DNA of 64,000 nt. Source: Planctomycetaceae bacterium. Its GTDB lineage: Bacteria; Planctomycetota; Phycisphaerae; Tepidisphaerales; Tepidisphaeraceae. Below, piece after piece: positions 9,312 through 18,077 of this stretch; positions within the stretch are counted from its first letter, which is position 1, and each line of letters begins with the position of its first letter. Location of the stretch: contig JAIYCY010000034.1 in the NCBI GenBank assembly GCA_027487775.1, forward strand, positions 62,001-126,000, given 5' to 3'. Below the pieces are notes generated by a model. It made no database searches. It was not told where the DNA came from and saw only the letters and a list, made by a program, of their open reading frames with translations. The translations under genes were made by a program, and so were the position numbers.

Positions 9312-10352
9312 TCACGCTTCGGGTAATCGTACTTCGAGATAGCGAGATTCGCTCGTCGCGGTGAGCACGCCCTCAACGGCGGCGGGGATGAGCACGGTCT
9401 GGCCGGGCGAGATCTGAACCGACTGCACGCCCGCGAAATCGCCACTCACTTCGAGCAAGCCATCGATGAGCATGATCACCCGCATACGTCCCGCGTCGAT
9501 GCGCTGCCTCGTGTTTGCATTCAGACTTCGACGGGCGACGGTGAATTGCGGTGCATTGACCAGCACCCGATCGTCCTCGCCCGCCGGGCTGAAGCCGCTT
9601 CGCCAGTCGGTGGCAAAATCGATGCAATCGAGTGCTTCTTTGACGTGCAACGTACGCGGCCTTCCGGTCGATGGCTCGATGCGGGAGAAATCAAAGACGC
9701 GATATGTCGTGTCGCTCGGCGTCTGCACCTCGGCCGCCACGATGCCCGCACCGAGCGCGTGCACCGTTCCGCTGGGCAGATAATACATCTCGCCTCGCCT
9801 GACTTCGACACGGTTGAGCATCGCCTCGCATTGACCCGCTTCGATCGCCCTGGAGAAGGCCTCGGGTGTTGTTCCGGGAACTGCACCGATCAGATTTCGC
9901 GCGCCCGGCGCGTGATCGAGAATGAACCAGCATTCATTCTTCAAGTGTGCATTCGGGTGCGTCGCCGCGTAACGCTCAGGCGGATGCACCTGCACAGACA
10001 AGTCCTGCCTGGCATCAAGAAACTTAATCAGCAGCGGAAACTGCTCCCCGTGCGGCGTCGAGACCGGCGACGCTCCGCCGATCAGATCGCGACGATGCCC
10101 GGCCATCAACTGATGCAAAGTCGTGCCTGCCAAGGGACCATTGGCGATCGTCGCGCTGATCCAATCATCCGGCTTGTCGCTCGGCATCCGACCGTCCTGA
10201 CCGACCGCACCGGGCGGAAAATCAAACAACTCCCAGCTCTCCCCGATCGGCCTGCCTTCCGGAAGATTCTTGTGGGCGATACGCGAAAGCTCGCGCCCGC
10301 CCCACATTTTGGCCACAAATCGAGGGTGAAATTGCAATGGATAGAGTTTCAT
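9312..10352 (-). CDS. manA: Mannose-6-phosphate isomerase, class I
   Basis: This 346-residue type I phosphomannose isomerase interconverts mannose 6-phosphate and fructose 6-phosphate. Family features are the N-terminal FVAKMWGGRELSRIAH, GESWELFDFP, the zinc-site region SVQVHPPERYAATHP with NECWFILD, and GTVHALGAGIVAAEVQTPSD. The ATG at 10352 gives the conserved start MKLYPLQFHPRFV; the frame continues upstream but that part has no family similarity. It is short like other bacterial members of this subgroup. It is divergent from phoH with 184 bp between starts and is followed by ruvC after 37 bp. Confidence 0.92.
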   Translation of the reverse strand: MKLYPLQFHPRFVAKMWGGRELSRIAHKNLPEGRPIGESWELFDFPPGAVGQDGRMPSDKPDDWISATIANGPLAGTTLHQLMAGHRRDLIGGASPVSTPHGEQFPLLIKFLDARQDLSVQVHPPERYAATHPNAHLKNECWFILDHAPGARNLIGAVPGTTPEAFSRAIEAGQCEAMLNRVEVRRGEMYYLPSGTVHALGAGIVAAEVQTPSDTTYRVFDFSRIEPSTGRPRTLHVKEALDCIDFATDWRSGFSPAGEDDRVLVNAPQFTVARRSLNANTRQRIDAGRMRVIMLIDGLLEVSGDFAGVQSVQISPGQTVLIPAAVEGVLTATSESRYLEVRLPEA

Positions 10353-10536
10353 GAATTCGCTCGGCGGATGGTTGTAGGTTACTGGTCGCGGGCGATAATA
10401 CACCCCGGAGGCGGCAGACAAACACCGCGCACGGATCGTGCAACCTGTCGCCCAAACATGATCGCCCGGATCGGTCGATTCTCTTGACTGGAATCCGACC
10501 AACCCATTCGCCGGGCAGAGGAGTCGGGCAACGGAC

Positions 10537-11979
10537 ATGTCCCACCATAAACGCACCGCCGGTTCCGAACCTCATCACACCAACGGACATCTCGCGCCCG
10601 ATCCCACGCCCACCTCCGATCGCGCGTCCAGTGTGAAGACTTTCGTCATCGACACCAATGTCCTTCTCCACAATCCCGATGCACTCTTCGTGTTTCAGGA
10701 AAATGAAATCATCATCCCGTTCGACGTCATCGAAGAACTCGACAAATTCAAAACTGGAAACGACGACCTCGGCCGCAACGCTCGCGAGGCGATCAGGCAC
10801 CTCGATCGACTCAGGCAGACCGGAAAGCTCAGCCAGGGCGTCGATATCCCGGAAACCGGAGGTCGCGTTCGCGTAGCCATCGACGAGGCGCTTCACGCCT
10901 GCCCTGCCGCTCTATCGGCAAACACACCCGACAATCGAATCATCTGCGTTGCCTTCAACATCGCCAAAACCGGCAAACGCGTCACCTTCGTCTCCAAAGA
11001 CATTAACGCTCGCATCAAGAGCGACGCACTCGGCATCCACACCGAAGACTTCGAAAATCAAAAAGTCGACTTCGACAAACTCTACACCGGCTACCGCGAA
11101 CTCGCCGTGCCGGGGGCAATGATCGACGAGCTCTACACACGCAAAGAACTACGCCTCGAAGTCGAAGGCATGTCGCCTCTGATCGCCAACGAATTCGTTC
11201 TGCTCCGAGACACCGCCAATGATGGGCACACCGCCATCACACGCTACCGCGCCGACATCGATCGCGTCGTACCGCTCAAACCACGCCGCGGACCAGTTTT
11301 TGGCGTCATGCCCCGAAACCTCCAGCAGAGCATGGCCCTCGATCTGCTCATGGATGACAACGTCAAGCTCGTTAGCCTCATCGGTTCCGCCGGGACCGGG
11401 AAGACGCTACTCGCACTCGCCGCTGGCATGAACAAAGTGCTCAACGACGAAACCTACGTCAAACTCCTCTGCGCCAGGCCCATCATGCCCCTCGGTCGCG
11501 ACATCGGCTACCTCCCCGGCGACAAAGACGAAAAACTCACCGCATGGATGCAGCCGATCTTCGACAATGTCGCCTATCTGCTCTCCAACAAACTCAACGA
11601 CAAGAACGACCCCGTCAGCCACGCCCAGCAATCCACCGTCGAGCAGCGCATCAAGCAACTCATGGAACAAGGAAAGCTCGTCCTCGAACCACTCACCTAC
11701 ATCCGCGGGCGATCGATCCCGCATCAATTCATGATCGTCGACGAAGCCCAAAACCTCACGCCACACGAAGTCAAAACCATCGCTTCCCGCGTCGGCGATG
11801 GCACCAAACTGATCCTCACCGGTGACGCCACGCAGATCGACAACCCGTACCTCGACAGCTCCAGCAACGGCCTCAGTTACGCCGTCGAACGACTCAAGGG
11901 CAAACCCCTCTGCGGACACATCACGCTCGCCAAGAGCGAACGATCCGAACTCGCACGTCTCGTCACGCAAGCGCTTTGA
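10537..11979 (+). CDS. phoH: PIN domain-PhoH-type ATPase (YlaK-like)
   Basis: The protein joins an N-terminal PIN domain (KTFVIDTNVLLHNPDALFVF, EELDKFK, with the acidic residues of PIN nucleases) to a C-terminal PhoH ATPase with Walker A LIGSAGTGKTLLALAAG and Walker B FMIVDEAQNLTPHEVK. PIN-PhoH proteins are thought to couple RNA unwinding to RNA cleavage, and some pair with PhoAT antitoxins; none is seen here. The ATG at 10537 adds about 32 Pro/His-rich residues before the PIN domain; a GTG just before KTFVIDTN is an alternative. Total 480 residues, near the usual 440-470. Confidence 0.93.
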   Translation: MSHHKRTAGSEPHHTNGHLAPDPTPTSDRASSVKTFVIDTNVLLHNPDALFVFQENEIIIPFDVIEELDKFKTGNDDLGRNAREAIRHLDRLRQTGKLSQGVDIPETGGRVRVAIDEALHACPAALSANTPDNRIICVAFNIAKTGKRVTFVSKDINARIKSDALGIHTEDFENQKVDFDKLYTGYRELAVPGAMIDELYTRKELRLEVEGMSPLIANEFVLLRDTANDGHTAITRYRADIDRVVPLKPRRGPVFGVMPRNLQQSMALDLLMDDNVKLVSLIGSAGTGKTLLALAAGMNKVLNDETYVKLLCARPIMPLGRDIGYLPGDKDEKLTAWMQPIFDNVAYLLSNKLNDKNDPVSHAQQSTVEQRIKQLMEQGKLVLEPLTYIRGRSIPHQFMIVDEAQNLTPHEVKTIASRVGDGTKLILTGDATQIDNPYLDSSSNGLSYAVERLKGKPLCGHITLAKSERSELARLVTQAL

Positions 11980-12089
11980 ATCTCCACTCGCGATCCGACG
12001 CCCGCGATCTTCGTGCCACGCTCCCACAAACATGTCCCATGCACCACTCACGCCTCTGGATCAAACCACCGGATACCGTGCACGGCGTC

Positions 12090-12145
12090 TTGACACCTAC
12101 GACCGGCGGTTTAACGTCCTAGGTCGAGCGAGTTGAGCGCTCGAC
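12090..12145 (+). promoter_or_regulatory. Candidate promoter and hairpin before the STAS gene
   Basis: A TTGACA hexamer at 12090-12095 is followed after 16 bases by TAACGT (12112-12117). Just downstream an 8-bp perfect inverted repeat, GTCGAGCG (12123-12130) and CGCTCGAC (12138-12145), encloses a seven-base loop. The hairpin would lie at the 5' end of the transcript for the STAS gene, or it may end transcription from phoH, although no U-run follows. The role is undecided. Confidence 0.45.
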
Positions 12146-12209
12146 AGAAATTCAATCGTCAGGCTGGCCTGTCTTCTGTTCGACCTTACTCAAGAAAAAA
12201 GAACCCGCC

Positions 12210-12569
12210 ATGAGCAATGCAAGCCCCGTCGCCATCAGTCATATCGAGAAGATCATTCTCGTGGAATTCACCAACACACGTATCCTCGACGAGGCCAACA
12301 TCGCGCAAATTCGCGCTGCCATCTCCGCCCAAATCGAGCCCGCCGATATGCCGCAGCTCCTGATCGATTTCTCCAACGTCGATCACCTCAGCTCCTCCGC
12401 GCTCGGCATGGTCATCGATATCCGCAAAAAAGTCCTCGATCGAAACGGCAAGATCCGACTCTGCTCCATCAAGCCCCACCTCCTCGAAGCCTTCGTCATC
12501 ACACGCCTAGATAAACTCCTCAAGATCCTCCCCGATCGACCCGCCGCCATCGCGAGCTTTAAGGACTGA
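12210..12569 (+). CDS. STAS-domain anti-sigma factor antagonist (RsbV/SpoIIAA-like)
   Basis: The 119-residue single-domain protein has the STAS fold pattern, with the phosphorylation-site segment LLIDFSNVDHLSSSALGMV in the middle; the serines after VDHL correspond to the residue phosphorylated in RsbV and SpoIIAA. Such proteins release a sigma factor or other client by binding its anti-sigma kinase when unphosphorylated. The HATPase-domain protein 94 bp downstream on the same strand is the expected partner type, so the two probably form a partner-switching pair. No sigma factor or PP2C phosphatase gene is adjacent. Confidence 0.9.
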   Translation: MSNASPVAISHIEKIILVEFTNTRILDEANIAQIRAAISAQIEPADMPQLLIDFSNVDHLSSSALGMVIDIRKKVLDRNGKIRLCSIKPHLLEAFVITRLDKLLKILPDRPAAIASFKD

Positions 12570-12663
12570 CCCGAATCCACTCCCAGTCGATCAAGCCCTA
12601 GGCGACATCGATCCCGTCACGACATCAAGCAAACGAACGACTTCACCTGGTAGCGGACGAGGC

Positions 12664-13080
12664 ATGAAAGAGGCGAAACTCCACTTTGTCTTCCCCTCCG
12701 ATTACGTCCGCATGCGAGACGTGCAGCGAGCCATCGTCGATGAGGTCAAGGCACGACATTTCGACGACGAAAGCCTCTTTGCCATCCAACTCGCCCTCGA
12801 AGAAGGTCTCATCAACGCCATCAAACATGGCAATAAACTCGATCCCCAGAAGAACGTCACCGTCGATTGCCGCGTCTCCAGCGATCGCTTTGTCATCGAT
12901 ATTCGCGATCAGGGAAAAGGCTTTGATCGGACAGAAGTCCCAGACCCTACACGCGAAGAAAATCTCGAAAGGCCCAGCGGTCGAGGGCTGCTTCTCATCG
13001 AGTCTTATATGCATCAAGTCCGCTACGACGACCACGGCAGGCATCTGCACATGGAACGGGCCAACCAAAATCAGCCCTGA
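12664..13080 (+). CDS. Anti-sigma regulatory factor, serine kinase (HATPase_c)
   Basis: This 138-residue protein is an RsbW/SpoIIAB-like GHKL ATPase. The N box is visible as LALEEGLINAIKHGNKLD, the G1 region as VIDIRDQGKGFDRTEVPDP and the G2 region as PSGRGLLLIESYM. It should phosphorylate a STAS protein and hold a client until the STAS partner accumulates; the gene directly upstream encodes such a partner. There is no DNA-binding or membrane part, so the output must be another protein, probably a sigma factor or an enzyme encoded elsewhere. Confidence 0.9.
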   Translation: MKEAKLHFVFPSDYVRMRDVQRAIVDEVKARHFDDESLFAIQLALEEGLINAIKHGNKLDPQKNVTVDCRVSSDRFVIDIRDQGKGFDRTEVPDPTREENLERPSGRGLLLIESYMHQVRYDDHGRHLHMERANQNQP

Positions 13081-13178
13081 ATGGTCCATCGCCTGCACCG
13101 ATTTTCTCGCCGGTTCCAATTCCGTCTCTGATTCCAACTCTTCATCCGATTCCCAAAATCCGCGGCTAAACTACGGGC

Positions 13179-14330
13179 ATGCTGATGACACCCAATCTCG
13201 CCCGGACGACACTCCGCCCTGCCGCATCGCCTTCGACGATCTTACTCGTCGCATGCATCGCAACACTGGTCGCTTCGATCCTCGGCGCACCTCACGCCCG
13301 CGCTGATGAAACAACGCCCATCGAGCGCATCGCGTTCGGAAGCTGCCTCCGACAGGAACGCGATGTCCCAATCTTTGACGCGATCAACAACGTCAAACCC
13401 GACGTCTTCATCTTCCTCGGCGATAACGTCTACGCCGACACCACCGACGAAGCCGTCTTCCTCAAAAAGTACGCCCAGCTCGCCGAGAAGCCCGGCTTCG
13501 TCAAGCTGCGCGAGTCGTCACAAGTCCTCGCGATCTGGGACGACCACGACTTCGGAGAAAACGACGCCGGACGCGAATTCGCCCACGTCGATCTCGCCAA
13601 ACGAATCTTCCTCGACTTCTGGGGCGAACCGCTCGATTCTCAAAGACGCTCACGCGATGGAATCTACGACGCCCTCGTCTTCGGCCCGCCCGATCGTCGC
13701 GTTCAAATCATCCTCCTCGACACCCGCACCTTTCGAGACCCACTCGAACTCGACCCTACCCAAACCCGCAAACGATACATCCCCACCACCGACACGTCCC
13801 GCTCAATCCTGGGCGAAACACAATGGGCATGGCTCGCCGAACAACTCAAAACCGAAGCCGCCGTCCGCGTGATCGCCAGCTCCATTCAAGTCCTCACCGA
13901 AGAACACCAGTTCGAAAAGTGGATGAACTTCCCACACGAACGCGACCGACTCATGAAGCTGCTCGACAACGCCCCGCCCGCACTCACACTCGTCGTCTCA
14001 GGCGACCGACACTTCGCCGAAATCTCGCGATCCGATTCACTCACCGGTCGCCCGATCATCGATATCACAAGCTCAAGTCTCAACGCCTCCGGTTGGGGTA
14101 ATCGCAACGAGCCCAACCGCTGGCGCATCAGCCCATTCGTCGGTGACAACAATTTCGGACTCATCGAATTCGACTGGACCGCACGCACCGCACGCCTCGC
14201 ACTCTTGGGCGAAGCTGGCAATCCACTCGCAGACATCTCAGTCACGCTCACGCCCGAGGCCCGCGCCCTTGCCCCCGATCAGCCTGAAACCCCTTCAAAT
14301 CCGAACGCGCCCATGCCTCAGGCAGATTGA
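13179..14330 (+). CDS. Secreted PhoD-like metallophosphatase
   Basis: A signal peptide with a hydrophobic core (STILLVACIATLVASILG, then ARA) precedes a PhoD-like phosphoesterase domain. Metal-site segments are seen in order: IAFGSCLRQERD, VKPDVFIFLGDNVYAD, VLAIWDDHDFGENDAG and LVVSGDRHFAEI near the C-terminus. The PhoD family hydrolyses phosphomono- or diesters outside the cytoplasm. The 383-residue length fits the short branch of the family. The C-terminal tail is Pro-rich. It is followed after 75 bp by argF, with no functional connection evident. Confidence 0.87.
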   Translation: MLMTPNLARTTLRPAASPSTILLVACIATLVASILGAPHARADETTPIERIAFGSCLRQERDVPIFDAINNVKPDVFIFLGDNVYADTTDEAVFLKKYAQLAEKPGFVKLRESSQVLAIWDDHDFGENDAGREFAHVDLAKRIFLDFWGEPLDSQRRSRDGIYDALVFGPPDRRVQIILLDTRTFRDPLELDPTQTRKRYIPTTDTSRSILGETQWAWLAEQLKTEAAVRVIASSIQVLTEEHQFEKWMNFPHERDRLMKLLDNAPPALTLVVSGDRHFAEISRSDSLTGRPIIDITSSSLNASGWGNRNEPNRWRISPFVGDNNFGLIEFDWTARTARLALLGEAGNPLADISVTLTPEARALAPDQPETPSNPNAPMPQAD

Positions 14331-14405
14331 CGATTTCCCCCTTTTCGTCGCAAGGCTTCCGTCGTATCGTCGGCGGCTTGTCTTTGTTTGGGAGCTATCG
14401 GCACG

Positions 14406-15335
14406 ATGAAACCCCTTAAGCACCTGATCTCCATCCTCGACACCTCCAGCGAACAGGTTCGACACCTGCTCGATGTTGCCTACGCGCTCAAGGATCAATT
14501 CGTCTCCACCGGAAAGAATGATCCGATCCTCGTACACAAAACGCTCGCGATGATCTTCGAAAAACCGTCGCTCCGGACACGCGTCAGCTTCTCCGTCGGA
14601 ATGACTCATCTCGGCGGAGTACCGCTCGTTCTCTCTCGCGATGAAGTCGGCCTTGGCGTGCGCGAACCCGTCGAAGATGTCGCGCGGGTTCTGGGTTCGA
14701 TGTGCGATGGCATCATGGCGCGTGTCTTTGAACACAAAAAACTCACCGGACTCGCCAAACACGCCGGCATTCCCGTCATCAACGGGCTCTCTGATCACTC
14801 CCATCCCTGCCAGGCGCTGGCAGACCTCATGACTGTCGAAGAGCACTTCGGCGACTTGAAACACCGCACACTCGCCTACATCGGCGACGGCAACAACGTC
14901 GCACGCAGCCTCGCCGAAATCTGCGGTCGACTTGGCGTCCGTTTCCAGATTGCAACGCCCAGAGGCTATGAACTGCCCGATGCAGATGTGAAAAAGATCG
15001 CGTCGAAGATCAAATCACTCGACTACATCGCCACACACGACCCCATAAAAGCCGTCCGCCGCGCCGATGTCATTTACACCGACACCTGGGTCAGCATGGG
15101 ACAGGAAGCCGAAAAGCAAAAGCGACTCAAAGACTTCACCGGCTTCTGTGTCAACGAATCGCTCCTCGCCGCTGCACCCAAGCACGCGATCGTCCTCCAC
15201 TGTCTCCCCGCTTACCGCGGATACGAAATCAGCGCAGGTGTCATGGAACATCCCCGCAGCCGCATCTTCCAGCAGGCGGAAAATCGCCTTCACGCGCAAA
15301 AGGGCGTCCTCGCGTGCCTCATGGCCGGAAGGTAA
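14406..15335 (+). CDS. argF: Ornithine carbamoyltransferase
   Basis: ArgF makes citrulline from ornithine and carbamoyl phosphate in arginine synthesis. The carbamoyl-phosphate site FEKPSLRTRVSF (S55-R58), DHSHPCQALADLMT and the ornithine-site HCLPAYRG are all present, and the 309-residue length is standard. I take the ATG at 14406 (MKPLKHLISI) with GGGAG eleven bases upstream, in preference to an in-frame TTG at 14388. The C-terminal helix ends in the usual place. It stands alone, without other arg genes nearby. Confidence 0.96.
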   Translation: MKPLKHLISILDTSSEQVRHLLDVAYALKDQFVSTGKNDPILVHKTLAMIFEKPSLRTRVSFSVGMTHLGGVPLVLSRDEVGLGVREPVEDVARVLGSMCDGIMARVFEHKKLTGLAKHAGIPVINGLSDHSHPCQALADLMTVEEHFGDLKHRTLAYIGDGNNVARSLAEICGRLGVRFQIATPRGYELPDADVKKIASKIKSLDYIATHDPIKAVRRADVIYTDTWVSMGQEAEKQKRLKDFTGFCVNESLLAAAPKHAIVLHCLPAYRGYEISAGVMEHPRSRIFQQAENRLHAQKGVLACLMAGR

Positions 15336-15389
15336 CTCCGGATGATCTATTGCGTCGGCATCCCGGGGCAATCCGCCTGGAGGTCGGCT

Positions 15390-15671
15390 ATGCGTCGATG
15401 GATTTTGGTTTCAATGGCAATCATCGGCCTGCTCGCAGCCCCATCAACGCGGGCCGATCACATCTTGAGTGAACTTGTTTTCAAAGGCGCGGGTGACATC
15501 GAACTCATCGGCACGCTCCTGCCTCCAGAGACCGCAACCGATTCCGCACCCGTGCCCGCCGTCCTCATCATCGCAGGCTCCGGCCCGACCGATCCCGGCT
15601 TCGCAGGCAACATCGCGCCCGAGGTCACCAAAACCCTCGCGGACTGGCTCGATCAAATCTTCGCAACCAAC
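15390..15671 (+). pseudogene. Alpha/beta hydrolase remnant lacking its catalytic core
   Basis: The reading frame begins with a signal peptide (MRRWILVSMAIIGLLAAPST) and the typical N-terminus of secreted alpha/beta hydrolases (GTLLPPE, then PAVLIIAGSGPTDPG). About 15 residues later it jumps to VTKTLADWLDQIF, which looks like the very C-terminal helix of the same family. The roughly 200 residues that should lie between, including the nucleophile-elbow serine, aspartate and histidine, are absent. After residue 94 the frame runs on without similarity into the mscS gene in another phase. I read this as an internally deleted, non-functional gene; a short expressed peptide is possible but could not be a hydrolase. 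Confidence 0.6.
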
Positions 15672-15792
15672 CCGTCATCCCAACTCGATCCAACCACCAG
15701 ACTGCAGACTCCACCCGATCCTGCCGATACCTCCGTATGCGCGGCGGCCCGTGGCGTCGCGTTATCAGACGGATACACCGGAGTTGATCGAG

Positions 15793-16965
15793 ATGACCGC
15801 TGTTCAAGCCATTTCCGCAGCCACCGACGGCAACACTGCCACCGAACCCGCAAGCCAAGTCGATGCGTCCGCCACGCCCACACAACCTGTCGGGGTCGGT
15901 ACGCTCGAGGAACTCTCGTCCGCTGTTCGAACGGTGTTGCAGGAAAACTCGCTCTACGCATGGGCCTTTCTCGGCGGAGCGATCTTCCTGGGACTGGTTC
16001 TTGGACGTCTCATCAAGCTTTTGCTCGGTCGCTCGGCATCACTCGCGGAAAAGCGACACTGGCCCGTCCGGGCCGCACTCTTACGATCCATCGGTGAACC
16101 CGCCGCGCTCTTCGTGCTCGCGGTAGGTCTTGCCATCGGGCTCGGCGGACTCCGCATGACCGAACCCGTCCGCGACATCTGCATCCGTGCCTTGGTGCTC
16201 ACCTACAGCATTTCCATCGCGTGGCTCGGCTGGAATCTCACCGGTGTCCTGCACCTCTATCTGACCAGACTCGCCTCACGCACCGAATCCAATCTCGACG
16301 ATCAATTCGTCCCACTCGTCCGCAAGGCGATGAGAATTGTCCTGCTCATCTTCTTCGGACTCTACGCCGCCGAAAACGTCTTCGGGCGCGACATCAGTGC
16401 TTGGCTCGCCGGCCTTGGCATCGCAGGACTCGCCGTCTCGCTCGCGGCCCAAGACTCCATCAGAAACCTCTTCGGATCACTTGTCGTCCTCGCTGATCGA
16501 CCCTTCAAAGTCGGAGATCGCATCAACGTCAACGGCGTCGAGGGAAATGTCGAAGAAATCGGATTCCGATCCTGCCGCATCCGCACAATCGACGGCTGGC
16601 TCGTCACCATGCCCAACGCTCGATTCTCGGACACACAAATCGCCAATATCACCGCACGATCGTCCGTGCGAAGGTCCTTTGATCTGCCACTCCCTAGAAA
16701 CCTCCCGACCGAGAAAGTCAAACTTGCCATCAGGCTCGTTCAAGATGTCATCACCACCAGCGGCGTCGTTCCAGGCCAAAATCCCAACTCACAACCCCCT
16801 GCCGTACACCTTGCAGAAATCAACCCCAACGCATTCGTGCTTCGCGTCACCTGCTGGTTACGCCCCGCCGATCAAGCATGGATCGATGCGCACAACGAAT
16901 CAATCAATTTCGCGATCGTCGACGCGCTCCGCCAACACGGTATCGAGTCGCAGGCTGCCGCGTGA
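15793..16965 (+). CDS. mscS: Small-conductance mechanosensitive channel, MscS family
   Basis: The 390-residue protein begins at an ATG with GGAG nine bases upstream; earlier codons in the frame cover the hydrolase remnant. Three or four membrane segments follow (WAFLGGAIFLGLVLG; AALFVLAVGLAIGLG; ALVLTYSISIAWLGW; IVLLIFFGLYAAENVF). The pore helix and the following MscS beta domain are clear (WLAGLGIAGLAVSLAAQDSI; FKVGDRINVNGVEGNVEEIG; TIDGWLVTMPNARF). The channel opens on membrane tension to release solutes during osmotic downshock. Family is certain, gating properties are not. Confidence 0.93.
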   Translation: MTAVQAISAATDGNTATEPASQVDASATPTQPVGVGTLEELSSAVRTVLQENSLYAWAFLGGAIFLGLVLGRLIKLLLGRSASLAEKRHWPVRAALLRSIGEPAALFVLAVGLAIGLGGLRMTEPVRDICIRALVLTYSISIAWLGWNLTGVLHLYLTRLASRTESNLDDQFVPLVRKAMRIVLLIFFGLYAAENVFGRDISAWLAGLGIAGLAVSLAAQDSIRNLFGSLVVLADRPFKVGDRINVNGVEGNVEEIGFRSCRIRTIDGWLVTMPNARFSDTQIANITARSSVRRSFDLPLPRNLPTEKVKLAIRLVQDVITTSGVVPGQNPNSQPPAVHLAEINPNAFVLRVTCWLRPADQAWIDAHNESINFAIVDALRQHGIESQAAA

Positions 16966-17006
16966 TCGAACACCGCTCGCTTACAATCAACCTTTGAAAA
17001 CGATCT

Positions 17007-18077
17007 TCAACGAAAACGACAAACGCAATCAAACACAACCCCGCCGCAACGCCTCGCAATCAAATCGTCCTTGATCATCGCAAGATTAAGCGCATCACAC
17101 CGAAACCTCGCGTTCAAATTGCTCTCCACTCCCCGGCCCATGCCTTCCAGTACCACCAGTTCCGCGCCCGCGCTCGCCGCATTTAACTCGTTGCTCACGC
17201 CCAGCAAATCGATCAGCGGCTCACCCGTCCCGGTTGATACGATTCGGATCGGCAGCGAAGCAAACTCCGGCATCAGCCCCACAACACGCGGCCAGATCGA
17301 CAGCACATCATGCACCGTCATGTCGTTCAGCGTCGGTCTCTCATTCGCTGCCATCACCACCTCAGTCCCACGCCCGGCAAACCATCGCATCATCACGAGC
17401 GCACCCAGCAGAAAATCGCTCCCAGCATTGTCGATGAAGTAAACCATCTTCTTCGGCCGACAACCAAGCCAGCGTGAAGCCAGCTTGTCAAAGTCATCAA
17501 TCAGCCATGGCCTCGGACGCAACGACGATCGCGTCTCGAAAAAGCTCGGCCCACGCCCGTCGATGAACTTCTCCGCGCTCGCCTTTGCGCCCATGTCAAA
17601 AAGATTCCCCGCAAATACACCCTGCACGATCGCCAACAACTGATCCACACCCTCATGACGATCCACCTCTGCACAAACCTCCGCCAAAAGCGGCAGCGTC
17701 TTCTCGTTCTCCCGCGCCTTCAAATCGATCATGCAGTCAACAAATCCATGCCGACGCAAAATCTCATCGCGCCAAGCATCCAGCGTCAAAATCGTCACGC
17801 GATCGCCCGACGCTTCAGGCGATTCCAGAAACGATTCGAATCGCTCGCCAAACTCCACCCGACAGCCTTCGGCACGCCTCCGCGCATCATGCAGACCCTC
17901 ACCCCGGCGAATCGATGCCTCCACCCCCAGACCGAGCAGCGTCTCAATGTGCTTCAGAAAGAACCGCACCCAATAGTCACGCGCCTCCCCATCCACCGCC
18001 AAATCCATCTCGCATGCAACATACGTCGACGGATCCTCAAGCAAAGCAAACGGCTTTAATGATTCGATCGAGCTCAC
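17007..18077 (-). CDS. DUF89/ARMT1-type damage-control phosphatase
   Basis: The 356-residue protein matches the DUF89 family, metal-dependent phosphatases that remove damaged sugar- or pantetheine-phosphates. Key segments are the N-terminal Cys/acidic region, FAGNLFDMGAKAS near the middle, and the aspartate signature YFIDNAGSDFLLGALVMMRW followed by VVMAANERPTLNDMTVHD. The C-terminal part carries GAELVVLEGMGRGVESNLN. Its start overlaps the stop of the upstream LEPRLL surface-protein gene by four bases (ATGA type), so the two are probably translated together although one is cytoplasmic and the other secreted. The substrate is unknown. Confidence 0.82.
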   Translation of the reverse strand: MSSIESLKPFALLEDPSTYVACEMDLAVDGEARDYWVRFFLKHIETLLGLGVEASIRRGEGLHDARRRAEGCRVEFGERFESFLESPEASGDRVTILTLDAWRDEILRRHGFVDCMIDLKARENEKTLPLLAEVCAEVDRHEGVDQLLAIVQGVFAGNLFDMGAKASAEKFIDGRGPSFFETRSSLRPRPWLIDDFDKLASRWLGCRPKKMVYFIDNAGSDFLLGALVMMRWFAGRGTEVVMAANERPTLNDMTVHDVLSIWPRVVGLMPEFASLPIRIVSTGTGEPLIDLLGVSNELNAASAGAELVVLEGMGRGVESNLNARFRCDALNLAMIKDDLIARRCGGVVFDCVCRFR

